Source of the DNA: Chitinophaga alhagiae
Lineage (GTDB): Bacteria; Bacteroidota; Bacteroidia; Chitinophagales; Chitinophagaceae
Reading direction: 5' to 3'
NCBI RefSeq assembly: GCF_003568665.1
Contig: NZ_QXMH01000001.1
Coordinates: 2,480,001-2,544,000 of the forward strand
Length of the DNA stretch: 64,000 nucleotides
The translations under genes were made by a program, and so were the position numbers. Below the pieces are notes generated by a model. That model had not been told where the DNA came from. It ran no database searches and was given only the letters and a program-made list of their open reading frames with translations. Each line of letters opens with the position of its first letter. Positions within the stretch are counted from its first letter, which is position 1. Positions 46,373 through 55,223 of the stretch are shown here, one piece after another.

Positions 46373-49291
46373 TCAGAAACTGAAAGCCCCAATGAATACC
46401 CCTTCCTTACCCGCCGCGGGCATCTGCATGCAGATCACTTCCCGGTTTTCCTGCCCGGTAGCATAGCGGGTGTATATTTCCGCCATCACAGTGGTGGGGC
46501 CGGTAATGGTTACCTGGCTCTCACCAAAAAAGTTTACCGCTATTGTGTATTTCCCCTTTACTGCTTTTTTAAGCAGGAACTGCTCAGGCCCGTAGCCATC
46601 CGTAAAGTCGTTGCTGATGCGCCCGCCTGCGGATGTTCCGGGGTGGCTGTAGAAACATTTTTCGCCGTTGGGGTCTGTAACCCACAGGTCTATGTCCGTG
46701 TTCTTTTTATTCCAGTTGATCACCACCCGCACGTCTACCGGCATGGCCGCCACCAGCCGCTTGTCTATCCGGGAGGTGTTGAGGCGGTGTTTGTGCAGGC
46801 TGATAAGGTGATTGATTTCCGTGATGATGATCTCTTCAATGCCATCATCGCGGAAGGCGGCTTCGCGGGTGTAAGACTGCAGCAGAGTGCTGTACAGTGT
46901 GTCCAGCGCCTGCTGGTAAAAGCAGCCGTCTTCCAGCGCCAGGGCATAGTCCCGGTAGCTTTGCGGGTCCATGGGGCGCCATTCCAGTATTTTCCGGGTC
47001 ACAAAGATCTCCTGTTCGTACTGTTTGTTTTCTTTCAGCTTATAGGCCATCAGTTTGTACAGCTCCGCGTTTTCCTGGTCAAGCTCCGCAATGCTGCTCA
47101 GAATGGTGAGTGCGGTATCTTTTTTATGCGCGTTGTAAAACCACGATGCAATGTCGAAGTAGAACAGCGGGGTAGCGGCGTACTCTTTTCTTTGCTGCAG
47201 GTAATGCTGGTAGGCAGTTGCAGCGCTGGCGCCTTCAAGGCCTTTCATGTATGCCTTGTCACTTTTGAACCGGGCGGTCTCTATGCTCACCTTTTGCACC
47301 GGTCTGGCCCTTGACGCTGTAACGTCTCTGGCTGCTACACCGCGGACCATTACCTGCTCTTCTGCTTTGGGGGCTTCTGCCCAGGTAACAGGCACGGGTG
47401 ATGAAACGGCCCTGTCTTTGATCTCGGATTCCCGCATAGGCGCGCTGCGGCGCATGGCATTGGCTGACCGTTCCGAGGTCATGCGTGTTGCCGGTCTTGG
47501 GATGTTGCCGGCTATGCCTGTTGAGTCTGGCTGGGGAAAATGTTTTTTGGGTTTGAACACTTCGTTCCACCATTTCTTCAGTTCTGCTGTTTTGGCCACG
47601 GCCTTGTCCAGCAGGTTGTTCACATGGGTGGCCTGCTGCGCCCGCTGCTGTTTGGCAATGCGGTCACATTCCTGTTGCAGGTCAGGTGGCGGGGGAATGC
47701 CGTAATGCACATAATCCCACGCGGTTTCCAGCACCAGCAGGCTGGTGTTGCGGGTTACAATGCCGAACTGGCGGGATAAAAGGCCGATCTCTTCCTTGTG
47801 TTCCTCATACCGTATGTCCATTTCAGCAATTTTTTTCTGCGCCCAGATGCGGTGTACATTTACCATGGTAGCCGTGCCTGGCTTCAGTTGCACGGTTTGC
47901 TCCATTTCTACGGCGCCTGGCCGGTAGCCGTACTGCAGGGTGATGGAGGCGCTGCCGTTGTCTGTAATGCCGGCCACAGCAACGGCGCCATTTACCGGTG
48001 TGGGCAGGGAAGGATACACTTCGCGCACGGCATCGTTCTTTTTGATGCCAATGAAATGCAGCACTTCCTGTTCCAGTTGCCGCGCGGCTTCTTTTACGGA
48101 GAGCGTTTGCAGGTTGATGAACTGGCCGCCCGTTTGCGCGGCTATCCATTTAAGCTGGCTGTAGTCTGCCCGCGGCGCGGTTGTAATGCAATGAACGGGC
48201 TTTTGCAGCCTGATGTCTGGCGCGCTGAAAGTAGAAAGCCCGTCCGTAAAGAAAAGGTACTCATCTACCGCGGCGGGCCGCAGGGCGGCAAAGCTGGTGC
48301 CGCCATCGTACACCAGGTTTTGCAGCACTTTTTCCAGCGCCTTCCAGTTGCCCCGGGTAATAGTGAAGCTGCCGGCTTTGGTGAGGCGGTTGTTCAGCAA
48401 TAGCAGTTCTATGGTGAGTTGCTGCTTTTCGTTGATGAGCTTGCCCAGCAGTTCCATTTCTTTCGCCCTGTCCCTTTTAAGCCCGCTGAGGGAAACGTCC
48501 CAGATCAGCCCGATGCGGTTGCCCAGCGCGCGTGGCCGGCTTTGGGCCTTTGGGTAGGCATTCACGAGGAAATAGTGGCTGCTGCCGGCCTTTTGCAGCA
48601 GAACTTCCGGCATGCTGGTGCTTTTGGGTAAATGAATGGTGAGCGGTTTATCCGGCTGATAATTGCTTTTATTGATTTCCGCTATATAGGTGTTGCCGTT
48701 GCCCCGGAATGTGAAGCTGCCATCTGGCTGCTCTTCCAGCTCGGGTTTGGTGAGCGTTTCCCACACGGTGGCTTTCAGGCTGAAGGAGGGGATGGCCTGC
48801 CGGTAGTCTAGCGGCAGGTGGTAGCGCTGGCCTTTCAGCTCTTCTTCATATCCGATCAATATGGTACGGGTACGGTTGGGAAGGAAAGGATAAATGCGGG
48901 TGCGGAAATTGTTGCCTTCCGTTTTTTCCAGCAGGCCCGGGTCTACCCGCCGTTGCTCAATGCTCTCGAAAGTTTCTGTTGCCTTCCGTTTTTCTACCGG
49001 CACGGCTTCCCGCATGTGCCCGTTAATGTCCAGTGCATAGCGGCTCACGGTAACGCCTTCGGGCAGTGGAAAGGATAGTTCGCCTTCCAGTACTTTGCTG
49101 CCATTGTTCCTGAACTGCATGGTCATCACCGTGGTGGCAATGTTACCTGTTACCTGTACATCTACTTTCAGGGATTGCAGGGTTACCGCATTGGCTGAAG
49201 CAGGTTCTTTTACTTTTAATACGGGCATCTGGGCCATTGCTGGCACGGTTGCCAGCAGCATCAGTACGGCCAGTCGGAGAGCGCTGATCAT
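46373..49291 (-). CDS. VIT / vWA-like / TPR / DUF2135 secreted protein
   Basis: A 972-residue exported protein (signal peptide LAVLMLLATVPAMAQ). The VIT domain lies at about 25-165 (VTTVMTMQFRN-like 'TTVMTMQFRNNGSKVLEG', FPLPEGVTVSRYAL). A von Willebrand A-type region at about 255-400 has a DxSxS MIDAS (DVSLSG), YDGGTSF and LFFTDGL. A linker rich in Arg/Ala, TPR-like helices (about 660-790) and a C-terminal DUF2135 domain follow (about 865-960, INWNKKNTDIDLWVTDPNGE, GYGPEQF). It is likely a periplasmic or surface adhesion/scaffold protein; the ligand is unknown. It is divergent from the five-gene operon starting at 49432. Confidence 0.88.
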   Translation of the reverse strand: MISALRLAVLMLLATVPAMAQMPVLKVKEPASANAVTLQSLKVDVQVTGNIATTVMTMQFRNNGSKVLEGELSFPLPEGVTVSRYALDINGHMREAVPVEKRKATETFESIEQRRVDPGLLEKTEGNNFRTRIYPFLPNRTRTILIGYEEELKGQRYHLPLDYRQAIPSFSLKATVWETLTKPELEEQPDGSFTFRGNGNTYIAEINKSNYQPDKPLTIHLPKSTSMPEVLLQKAGSSHYFLVNAYPKAQSRPRALGNRIGLIWDVSLSGLKRDRAKEMELLGKLINEKQQLTIELLLLNNRLTKAGSFTITRGNWKALEKVLQNLVYDGGTSFAALRPAAVDEYLFFTDGLSTFSAPDIRLQKPVHCITTAPRADYSQLKWIAAQTGGQFINLQTLSVKEAARQLEQEVLHFIGIKKNDAVREVYPSLPTPVNGAVAVAGITDNGSASITLQYGYRPGAVEMEQTVQLKPGTATMVNVHRIWAQKKIAEMDIRYEEHKEEIGLLSRQFGIVTRNTSLLVLETAWDYVHYGIPPPPDLQQECDRIAKQQRAQQATHVNNLLDKAVAKTAELKKWWNEVFKPKKHFPQPDSTGIAGNIPRPATRMTSERSANAMRRSAPMRESEIKDRAVSSPVPVTWAEAPKAEEQVMVRGVAARDVTASRARPVQKVSIETARFKSDKAYMKGLEGASAATAYQHYLQQRKEYAATPLFYFDIASWFYNAHKKDTALTILSSIAELDQENAELYKLMAYKLKENKQYEQEIFVTRKILEWRPMDPQSYRDYALALEDGCFYQQALDTLYSTLLQSYTREAAFRDDGIEEIIITEINHLISLHKHRLNTSRIDKRLVAAMPVDVRVVINWNKKNTDIDLWVTDPNGEKCFYSHPGTSAGGRISNDFTDGYGPEQFLLKKAVKGKYTIAVNFFGESQVTITGPTTVMAEIYTRYATGQENREVICMQMPAAGKEGVFIGAFSF

Positions 49292-49299
49292 AAGCTGTT

Positions 49300-49318
49300 T
49301 TTCAGCAGGATGCTGAAA
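49300..49318. promoter_or_regulatory. Tight palindrome just upstream of the VIT gene start
   Basis: TTTCAGCA-GGA-TGCTGAAA is a perfect 8-bp dyad with a 3-base centre, 8 bases upstream of the VIT start codon at 49291. It could be a dimer operator or, in the mRNA, a hairpin at the ribosome-binding region. Confidence 0.4.
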
Positions 49319-49384
49319 GTTGCATTATTCCATAATTAAGCAGGTCTTTTTTCCTGTTTTCATGTTCGCTTCATCTTCGGGCAA

Positions 49385-49392
49385 TAGTTTTG
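49385..49392 (+). promoter_or_regulatory. -7 element for the 49432-53239 operon
   Basis: TAGTTTTG matches TAnnTTTG, 39 bases before the ATG at 49432. No convincing -33 TTG at the standard distance. Confidence 0.45.
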
Positions 49393-49431
49393 TTTTGTCA
49401 ATAAAAAATTATTAACCATCAATCTAGAATT

Positions 49432-49995
49432 ATGAAAACGAAAGGATGCATGTTCATCGCCTTGATCATTTCAGGCGCCGCCTTCGGGCAGCAGGTAACC
49501 GTAAAGCAGGAGCAATCTGTGAAAGCGGAAGGCAAAGTGCGGGCAAGGCATGCCTCGGCGCAAGCGGGGGCCCAGTCAGACAATAAAGCGGAAGGCAACG
49601 TAAATGGCATTGGGCAGGGCAACCAGGACGCTGGCAGCGCCTCCGGGCAGGGAACAGTGGCAGTGAACACCGCCGGCCCAACCGCCAACACGGCTTTGCA
49701 ACAGGCTTCCAACGCCATCTTGCGGGATGGCATTGCGGTGGCATCGTCTTCAGAGGCCGCAACAAATGCGGAAGCCGCTCCCGGGCAGCAGCTGCAAACC
49801 GCGGCTATGGAGGCTACCGCCAACACCGCGCAACAGCTGCAGGTGGTTAATGACCGGTTAATAAAAACCGGCGCCGCGGGTAAAAATGCCGCGGCCAGCC
49901 TGAACGCCACGGCCAATAACGCGTTAAAGATCAAGGCCATGCCGGTGAAAATTAATACCCGTGTGATCAGCGCTGCCGGCCTCAGCTTATTCTGA
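49432..49995 (+). CDS. Secreted low-complexity Ala/Gln/Asn-rich protein, unknown function
   Basis: A 187-residue protein with a signal peptide (CMFIALIISGAAFGQQ). The mature part has almost no aromatic residues and is built from Ala, Gln, Asn, Gly, Thr and Ser (for example TANTALQQASNAI, ATANTAQQLQ, SLNATANNALKI), predicted helical or disordered. It ends in a single Phe. The composition suggests a repetitive extracellular, possibly matrix or fibre-forming, protein. I recognise no family. It is first of five genes in a row leading to a two-component system. Confidence 0.75.
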   Translation: MKTKGCMFIALIISGAAFGQQVTVKQEQSVKAEGKVRARHASAQAGAQSDNKAEGNVNGIGQGNQDAGSASGQGTVAVNTAGPTANTALQQASNAILRDGIAVASSSEAATNAEAAPGQQLQTAAMEATANTAQQLQVVNDRLIKTGAAGKNAAASLNATANNALKIKAMPVKINTRVISAAGLSLF

Positions 49996-50058
49996 TGTTA
50001 AGATCTGGACGGATTTTTGCCGGTAACCACCGGCAGAAATCTGTTATTTTTATACCGG

Positions 50059-50361
50059 ATGGGGAAAAGTTTATTATATCAGCTAGTGATGTTGCTGGCC
50101 GTTATGGCGGCCGGGCCCGCCTTTGCGGGAGAGCAGGTGCATATGCGTGTGCCGCTGCCGGTAGTGGATTCCATACCGCCGAAACCGGCTAAACCTGTTG
50201 AAAAACCGCAGGATGATGTTAAACCGCCTGATATCATTAAGGAAGTACCTAAATCGAGACGTAAATTGAAGCCTATTGCCGTACCGGCGCCTTTGCCGGT
50301 GAAGCCGATCAAGATCATCAGGCCGAAAGTTATCAAACGCACCGTGGGTTTGATCGGTTGA
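50059..50361 (+). CDS. Short secreted Pro/Lys-rich protein, unknown function
   Basis: A 100-residue protein with a signal peptide (YQLVMLLAVMAAGPAFAG) and a mature part rich in Pro, Lys and Val in extended 'KPxKP' and 'PxPLPVKP' runs, much like the linker of TonB or OmpA-type proteins but with no folded domain. It could span part of the periplasm or bind the wall. The start ATG 50059 gives a good signal peptide; an upstream in-frame ATG at 50017 adds an unlikely N-terminus. The preceding 63 bases contain no terminator. Confidence 0.65.
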   Translation: MGKSLLYQLVMLLAVMAAGPAFAGEQVHMRVPLPVVDSIPPKPAKPVEKPQDDVKPPDIIKEVPKSRRKLKPIAVPAPLPVKPIKIIRPKVIKRTVGLIG

Positions 50362-50383
50362 ACCATATTAATGAACTACTGAC

Positions 50384-51235
50384 ATGAGATATGTCCTGAT
50401 ATTATTGATGCTATGGGCCTGCACCGTTTCCGCCTATGCGCAGACAGACAGTGCGCAGGCCTCCGGGAACAAGACCACTTTCACCCTTGGCGCCGTATAT
50501 GCCAACAATGCCAATTACTACGGGCAGAAGGCGGAAGAAAAAATGCCTTACGTGGCAGCCAGCGCTGCACTGCGTTTCCGCTCCGGCATATACTTTACCG
50601 GGGTGGCTTACCGCTTGCTGAACGATTCAGGTGCTGTTGTATCTGCCGGCAGCGCAGGAGCAGGCATTGCCTTCAACCTGTCCAAAAAACTGGTGGCTGA
50701 CCTGAGCTATAATTACACCTTCTATCCGGCCCACTCCCCGTTTCTGCAGGCCGCCAGCCCGCACAGCGCCGGCGCCTCCCTGCAGTACGAGTACTGGATG
50801 ACCACCGGGCTGAACCTGGATTACAATTTCGGCAAACAGCAGGATGCCTTTGTAACGCTCAGTACGGAAAAAATGATCAGCCTGTTCAGCCTGGCCAAAG
50901 GGAAAGACCTGGTAACGCTCACACCGGCTATTGACGTAACGGCTGGTACCCAGCATTTTTATGAAACGTACATAACAGAGAAAAGATGGAGAGATAGCCT
51001 GCTGGGCGTGCCCCTGCCACCCGTGCTGAACCTGCCGGGCAGTACGGAAACCGCCACCAGGGAAACTTCCCGCTTCAGTATGCTTTCCTACAACCTAAGG
51101 GTACCGCTAGCCTACAACCGCGCTCATTATATGATAGAAGCCGCCTACCAGCTGTCTGTTCTGGATAAAAATGCGGAATCGGCCGGCGGTACTGCCAATT
51201 CTTTTTTTAATCTTAGTGTTTATTACCAGTTCTGA
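50384..51235 (+). CDS. Predicted outer-membrane beta-barrel protein, unknown function
   Basis: A 283-residue exported protein (signal peptide ending VSAYAQ). The mature chain has alternating amphipathic strands (FTLGAVYANNANYYGQ, YVAASAALRFRSGIYFTGVAYRLL, LSYNLRVPLAYN) and ends FFNLSVYYQF with the terminal Phe of BAM substrates. About 12-14 strands fit the length. The family is not recognised. It is 22 bases after the Pro-rich gene and 4 bases before a response regulator, so the barrel is part of the regulatory operon. Confidence 0.75.
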   Translation: MRYVLILLMLWACTVSAYAQTDSAQASGNKTTFTLGAVYANNANYYGQKAEEKMPYVAASAALRFRSGIYFTGVAYRLLNDSGAVVSAGSAGAGIAFNLSKKLVADLSYNYTFYPAHSPFLQAASPHSAGASLQYEYWMTTGLNLDYNFGKQQDAFVTLSTEKMISLFSLAKGKDLVTLTPAIDVTAGTQHFYETYITEKRWRDSLLGVPLPPVLNLPGSTETATRETSRFSMLSYNLRVPLAYNRAHYMIEAAYQLSVLDKNAESAGGTANSFFNLSVYYQF

Positions 51236-51239
51236 TAGT

Positions 51240-51914
51240 ATGAAGGTGCTGATAATAGAAGACGAAAGGTCCATGGCTTTGGAAATGGAAGCGTTCCTGA
51301 AACGGTCTTTCTATATATGCGATCTTGCTTTCACGGCCCGGCAGGGCCTGGAAAAAATGGAAGAGAGCCAATATGACTTTATTTTGCTGGACCTCGGCCT
51401 GCCGGATATAGACGGCCTGCAACTGCTGCAAGCCGCCCGGAAAAACTGCCCGGACGCTTCCTGCATCATCCTGTCCGCCCGCGGCCAGCTGGAAGACCGC
51501 ATCAAGGGGCTTGACCTGGGTGCTGACGATTACCTGCCCAAACCTTTTTCCTTGCTGGAGCTGCAATCACGCATGCAGGCGGTTGCCCGCAGAAAGTTCG
51601 GCCTGCGGGAAGATACCGTTCCTCTGGGAGATTTCAGGGTAGACCTGCATAAACGGCTGGTGTTTTTTGAAGAAACGGAAATAGAGCTGTCCAGGAAAGA
51701 GTTTGACCTGCTCAGCTATATGCTGCTGCATAAAAACAGGCCGCTCACCCGCATGCAGCTGGGCGAGCATATCTGGGGTAATTTTGCTGATGATGATTAT
51801 GATTCCAATTATATAGATGTGCATATCAAGAACATCCGGAAAAAGCTGTCTGCCTTTTCTTCTGTGGAATGGTTGCAAACCCTCCGCAGCATCGGTTATA
51901 AAATAAAGCTCTGA
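51240..51914 (+). CDS. OmpR/PhoB-family response regulator
   Basis: A 224-residue DNA-binding regulator. The receiver domain (about 1-115) has the acidic IIEDE, phosphoacceptor D51 (ILLDLGLPDIDG), ILSARGQ and PKPFSLLEL. A winged-helix Trans_reg_C domain follows (about 128-224, ELSRKEFDLLSYMLLHKNR, YDSNYIDVHIKNIRKKL). The start ATG 51240 lies 4 bases after the barrel stop; an upstream in-frame extension would run through the barrel gene in another frame. The partner kinase follows after 2 bases. Confidence 0.94.
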   Translation: MKVLIIEDERSMALEMEAFLKRSFYICDLAFTARQGLEKMEESQYDFILLDLGLPDIDGLQLLQAARKNCPDASCIILSARGQLEDRIKGLDLGADDYLPKPFSLLELQSRMQAVARRKFGLREDTVPLGDFRVDLHKRLVFFEETEIELSRKEFDLLSYMLLHKNRPLTRMQLGEHIWGNFADDDYDSNYIDVHIKNIRKKLSAFSSVEWLQTLRSIGYKIKL

Positions 51915-51916
51915 GC

Positions 51917-53239
51917 GTGAAACTATTTACCAAACTCACCCTTTTCATCACGCTTTCCAAACTGGCAATAGTGGTGCTGTTCGTACTGCTGCTGCCTTTC
52001 CTTGTTAATACCATCGCCTATCAGTATAACGATTTTTACCTGAAGGAACAGAAGAAAAAGGTGCTGGACGTGATCGCGGAAAATGGTATTGACACGTACC
52101 TGCAGGGAGAAGAGAATTACGGCGGGTACACCATGCTGAAAGAAGAATATATCTCTTTGGAGCCGGCCGGCCAGATCGTATTGCCGGATACTATTGCCAC
52201 CCTGCGGCGGGTGGTGGAAGAAGATACGCTCACTTACCGCGTGTTGAGCCATGTGTTTGATTATGGCGGCCACCGTTATGTATTGGAAGTTGGGAAAACG
52301 ACCGCCACCATCGGGCAGTATAACAGGCCGTTGCAGAAAATGGCCCTCTATGTGCTGATCGGCCTGATGGTCAGCACTATTCTCATAGACCTGGTTTACA
52401 CCCGCCTGCTCTTGCGCCCCCTCGGCATCATCATCAAGAACCGGTTGCTGCACCGGCGCTTCCCCTTCAGGGACAATAGCCCGCCCATCCGCACCACCAC
52501 GGTTGACTTTCGGTACCTCGACGAGTCTCTCGTGGAGCTGATGGGCAAGGTGCGGGAAGCATTTGAAAAGGAGCGTGAGTTTACCTCCAATGCCTCGCAT
52601 GAGCTGATGACGCCCATCGGCATCCTGCAAAATAAAATGGAGAACCTGATGATAGACGGTGAGTTGGGAGAGGAGCTGCAGCAAAAGATCATGGGGATGA
52701 TGAAAACCCTGGGCCGCCTGAAAAAAATAGTGCATTCCCTGCTGTTGATCTCCCGTATCGAAAACGACCAGTTCTCAAAATCGGACAGCTTCCGGATGCA
52801 GGAGCTGGTGCAGGAAGTGATGGACGAACTGGATCACCGCCTGGAAGAAAAAAACCTGCGGTCCGGCATCCGGATAACGGCGGGCGTAACCCTGCAGCAC
52901 CTTAACCGGGACCTTATTTTCCAACTGGTATATAACCTTGTTAATAATGCCATCCGCTACAACAAACCTGGCGGCAGCATTGCGGTATATGACCAACAGG
53001 CGCCGGGAGGCCTCTACCGGCTTACTATCGCGGACACGGGTATAGGTATTCCGGCGGCGGAGCAGGAGGCTATTTTTAACCGCTTTAAAAAGGTAGTAAA
53101 GAATGAGAACGAGGGTTACGGCCTGGGGCTTTCGATTGTAAATACCATTGCGCAGTACCATGGTATTGGTGTGGAGGTGGTATCTGAGGAGGGTGCAGGT
53201 ACGGAGTTTACGTTGGTGTTCCCCCTGGAAGCAACCTGA
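51917..53239 (+). CDS. Two-component sensor histidine kinase
   Basis: A 440-residue inner-membrane kinase from a GTG start. A first transmembrane helix (about 8-35) and a second (about 139-160) flank a periplasmic sensor domain of about 100 residues with no named fold. HisKA follows (phospho-His in EREFTSNASHELMTPIGIL, near residue 230), then HATPase (LVNNAIRYN, GIGIPAAEQEAIFNRF, GYGLGLSIV). It is the cognate partner of the OmpR-type regulator just upstream and probably senses the envelope state created by the three upstream secreted or barrel proteins. Confidence 0.94.
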   Translation: MKLFTKLTLFITLSKLAIVVLFVLLLPFLVNTIAYQYNDFYLKEQKKKVLDVIAENGIDTYLQGEENYGGYTMLKEEYISLEPAGQIVLPDTIATLRRVVEEDTLTYRVLSHVFDYGGHRYVLEVGKTTATIGQYNRPLQKMALYVLIGLMVSTILIDLVYTRLLLRPLGIIIKNRLLHRRFPFRDNSPPIRTTTVDFRYLDESLVELMGKVREAFEKEREFTSNASHELMTPIGILQNKMENLMIDGELGEELQQKIMGMMKTLGRLKKIVHSLLLISRIENDQFSKSDSFRMQELVQEVMDELDHRLEEKNLRSGIRITAGVTLQHLNRDLIFQLVYNLVNNAIRYNKPGGSIAVYDQQAPGGLYRLTIADTGIGIPAAEQEAIFNRFKKVVKNENEGYGLGLSIVNTIAQYHGIGVEVVSEEGAGTEFTLVFPLEAT

Positions 53240-53265
53240 TGAGAACAGCGCGGCGGAATGTCCGT

Positions 53266-54165
53266 TTACAAAACAGTTCCCGCTTCCGGCAATAACCCCG
53301 TCAGGTCTTCAAAACTGCCGGCCACCGCCCCCGGCCGCAGCCGCCCCGCAATCATGGTATAAATATCCCGAGGCGCTTTTCCCTGTTTTTTCCAGTATTG
53401 TACAGACGTGGCGCCTGCGGACTTGGACATTTTCTGGTCTGACGTTTCCAGCAGCAGGGGGTGATGGTAAAACACGCAGTCTGCAAAACGGCTGCCGGGC
53501 AGCAGGGCAGACAGGTACAACTGCGCCAGGGTGGACGGCCAGAGGTCTTGGCCCCGTACCACCAGGTCTATACCGAAATGCTGGTCATCTATCACGGACG
53601 CCAGTTGATAAGCCGGGTAACCGTCTTTCTTCCTTACTACAAAATCCCTCATGTCTGCCGGCAGCACGGCCTCCGTTATTGTGCCGGACAGGGTGCGCAC
53701 CAGCAACGGCTGTTCATGGTGCGTACGCAACCGCCAGGCTGCGCCGGGCGTACTCAGCGGAATGTTCTTGTGGCGGCAGGTGCCGGGGTAACCGCCGTCC
53801 AAACTGGCGCGTGTTATCTGCGTTCTGGAACAGTTGCAGGCAAACACATGTTCTTTGAGATGCTCCAGCGCGGCGTTGTACAGGGGCATGCGGTGAACCT
53901 GCGAGTAGCGGGCCTGGAACTCCCCGTAACCGGAGGGGCCTTCCGTCCATGGAATATCAAGAAAACGAAGGGTGTCGAAAATATCTTCCACGTAGTCCTT
54001 CTCTGCCCGCTGCTGGTCAAGGTCATCTATCCTTAACAGGATGCCGGCATTTGTTTGCCGCGCCAGCGCGGCGGTTACGGCAAAGGAGAATACATTGCCC
54101 AGGTGGAGGAAGCCGCTGGGCGTGGGGGCTATTCTTGTTTTTGAAAAAGTCCGTTGCTGCTCCAT
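53266..54165 (-). CDS. Glutamyl-Q tRNA(Asp) synthetase-like protein (truncated GluRS paralogue)
   Basis: A 299-residue class I synthetase catalytic domain without the anticodon-binding domain. The HIGH-type motif is in APTPSGFLHLGNV, the zinc-binding cysteines are in ACNCSRTQI and YPGTCRHKN, DLVVRGQDL follows, and the KMSKS motif is QKMSKSAGA. This matches GluQ/YadB, which glutamylates queuosine in tRNA(Asp). A GluQ-like short GluRS is the best reading; the substrate is inferred. ATG 54165 is preferred to an upstream TTG at 54174. The gene converges with the histidine kinase gene, with a 26-base gap and no terminator. Confidence 0.88.
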   Translation of the reverse strand: MEQQRTFSKTRIAPTPSGFLHLGNVFSFAVTAALARQTNAGILLRIDDLDQQRAEKDYVEDIFDTLRFLDIPWTEGPSGYGEFQARYSQVHRMPLYNAALEHLKEHVFACNCSRTQITRASLDGGYPGTCRHKNIPLSTPGAAWRLRTHHEQPLLVRTLSGTITEAVLPADMRDFVVRKKDGYPAYQLASVIDDQHFGIDLVVRGQDLWPSTLAQLYLSALLPGSRFADCVFYHHPLLLETSDQKMSKSAGATSVQYWKKQGKAPRDIYTMIAGRLRPGAVAGSFEDLTGLLPEAGTVL

Positions 54166-54364
54166 GGCCCGCAAAATACGTTTTCAGCGCGAAAATCAGC
54201 AGTAGCTGGCATCGTCATCTCCAAATGCATTCCTGCAACGCAGGCAGTGGCACCAGGCGTACTTTTTTCAAACGCCGGAGTGGCCTGTTTCCCGCTACCG
54301 GTCTTTGTCGGAAAATGCCTCCAGTTTGTCGTATTCACACATCGCCGTTCAGGAACAAAGGGTC

Positions 54365-54372
54365 TACATTTG
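54365..54372 (+). promoter_or_regulatory. -7 element of the SRPBCC gene
   Basis: TACATTTG matches TAnnTTTG exactly, 45 bases before ATG 54418. There is no clear -33. The 252-base divergent gap (54166-54417) otherwise shows nothing I can support. Confidence 0.5.
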
Positions 54373-54417
54373 TACTGTCAGCAACAAACACACATTCACA
54401 CACTAACAAGATCAACA

Positions 54418-54843
54418 ATGGAAACTAAAAAAAGAACTGAGATCACCATTGAAGCGCTGGTACAGGCGCCCATAGAAAAAGTATGGCAATATTTCAACGA
54501 GCCTGAACATATCATGCAGTGGGCCTTTGCGTCTGAAGACTGGCATGCGCCCGCTTCCTCCAACGACCTGCGGCCCGGCGGCAAGTTCAGCACCACCATG
54601 GCGGCTAAAGACGGCAGCTTCAGCTTTGACTTTGGCGGTGTCTATTCCGACGTGCAAAAACATCAGCGCATTGCTTATGAAATGAGTGACGGCCGCAAGG
54701 TGAAAGTGACCTTTGCCCCGGAAGGCGGCGGCATAAAAGTGGTGCAGGCCTTTGAGGCGGAAGATGAGAACCCCGTTGAAATGCAGCGCGAAGGTTGGCA
54801 GACCATCCTCAACAACTTCAAGAAACATACGGAAACGAAATAA
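54418..54843 (+). CDS. SRPBCC/AHSA1-family START-fold protein
   Basis: A 141-residue cytosolic protein with the helix-grip fold of the AHSA1 group: ITIEALVQAPIEKVWQYFNE, DLRPGGKFSTTM, FDFGGVYSDVQKHQRIAYEM, and C-terminal GWQTILNNFKKH. These proteins bind hydrophobic ligands and often lack a defined role. It is a single gene with its own promoter and terminator. Confidence 0.9.
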   Translation: METKKRTEITIEALVQAPIEKVWQYFNEPEHIMQWAFASEDWHAPASSNDLRPGGKFSTTMAAKDGSFSFDFGGVYSDVQKHQRIAYEMSDGRKVKVTFAPEGGGIKVVQAFEAEDENPVEMQREGWQTILNNFKKHTETK

Positions 54844-54867
54844 TAGACCGGAAACTCAACTTCCGCC

Positions 54868-54898
54868 AGGGCCGCCTCCACCGGGGCGGCCCTCTTTT
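54868..54898 (+). terminator. Intrinsic terminator after the SRPBCC gene
   Basis: AGGGCCGCC (54868-54876) pairs with GGCGGCCCT (54885-54893), 8-base loop, then CTTTT. Confidence 0.85.
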
Positions 54899-55121
54899 AC
54901 GTCCAGCGCTCCGCAGGGCCGCCGGATGTAGCAGCAAAACCGCGGAGCTTCGTTATTCTCTTCCCGCCTTCCCTTGTTCCCATTAACAATTATGATCATG
55001 CATGCTCCCGGACGGAAAGTTCGCCCCCTTGCGGCTGCCCGCTCATAAAAAACACGCCCCAAAAGAAAAAACAATGATTTTAATTGTGTAACTTAATTAC
55101 TGTTTAAGGTGCATCACGCAT

Positions 55122-55184
55122 CAGCTCAAATTGTCTGTTAAACTCAACGTGTAGGACCAGCTTCGTCGATGATTGTTTGAGCTG
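55122..55184 (+). promoter_or_regulatory. Distant inverted repeat in the leader of the second susC
   Basis: CAGCTCAAA (55122-55130) and TTTGAGCTG (55176-55184) are perfectly complementary over 9 bp, 45 bases apart, 40 bases before the susC start. It could be an mRNA leader structure or paired operator halves. No TAnnTTTG element is visible in 54899-55223, and the rest of this gap holds nothing else. Confidence 0.35.
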
Positions 55185-55223
55185 CTGACCTGTCAACCAG
55201 ATCGTAACACATATAACACATGT

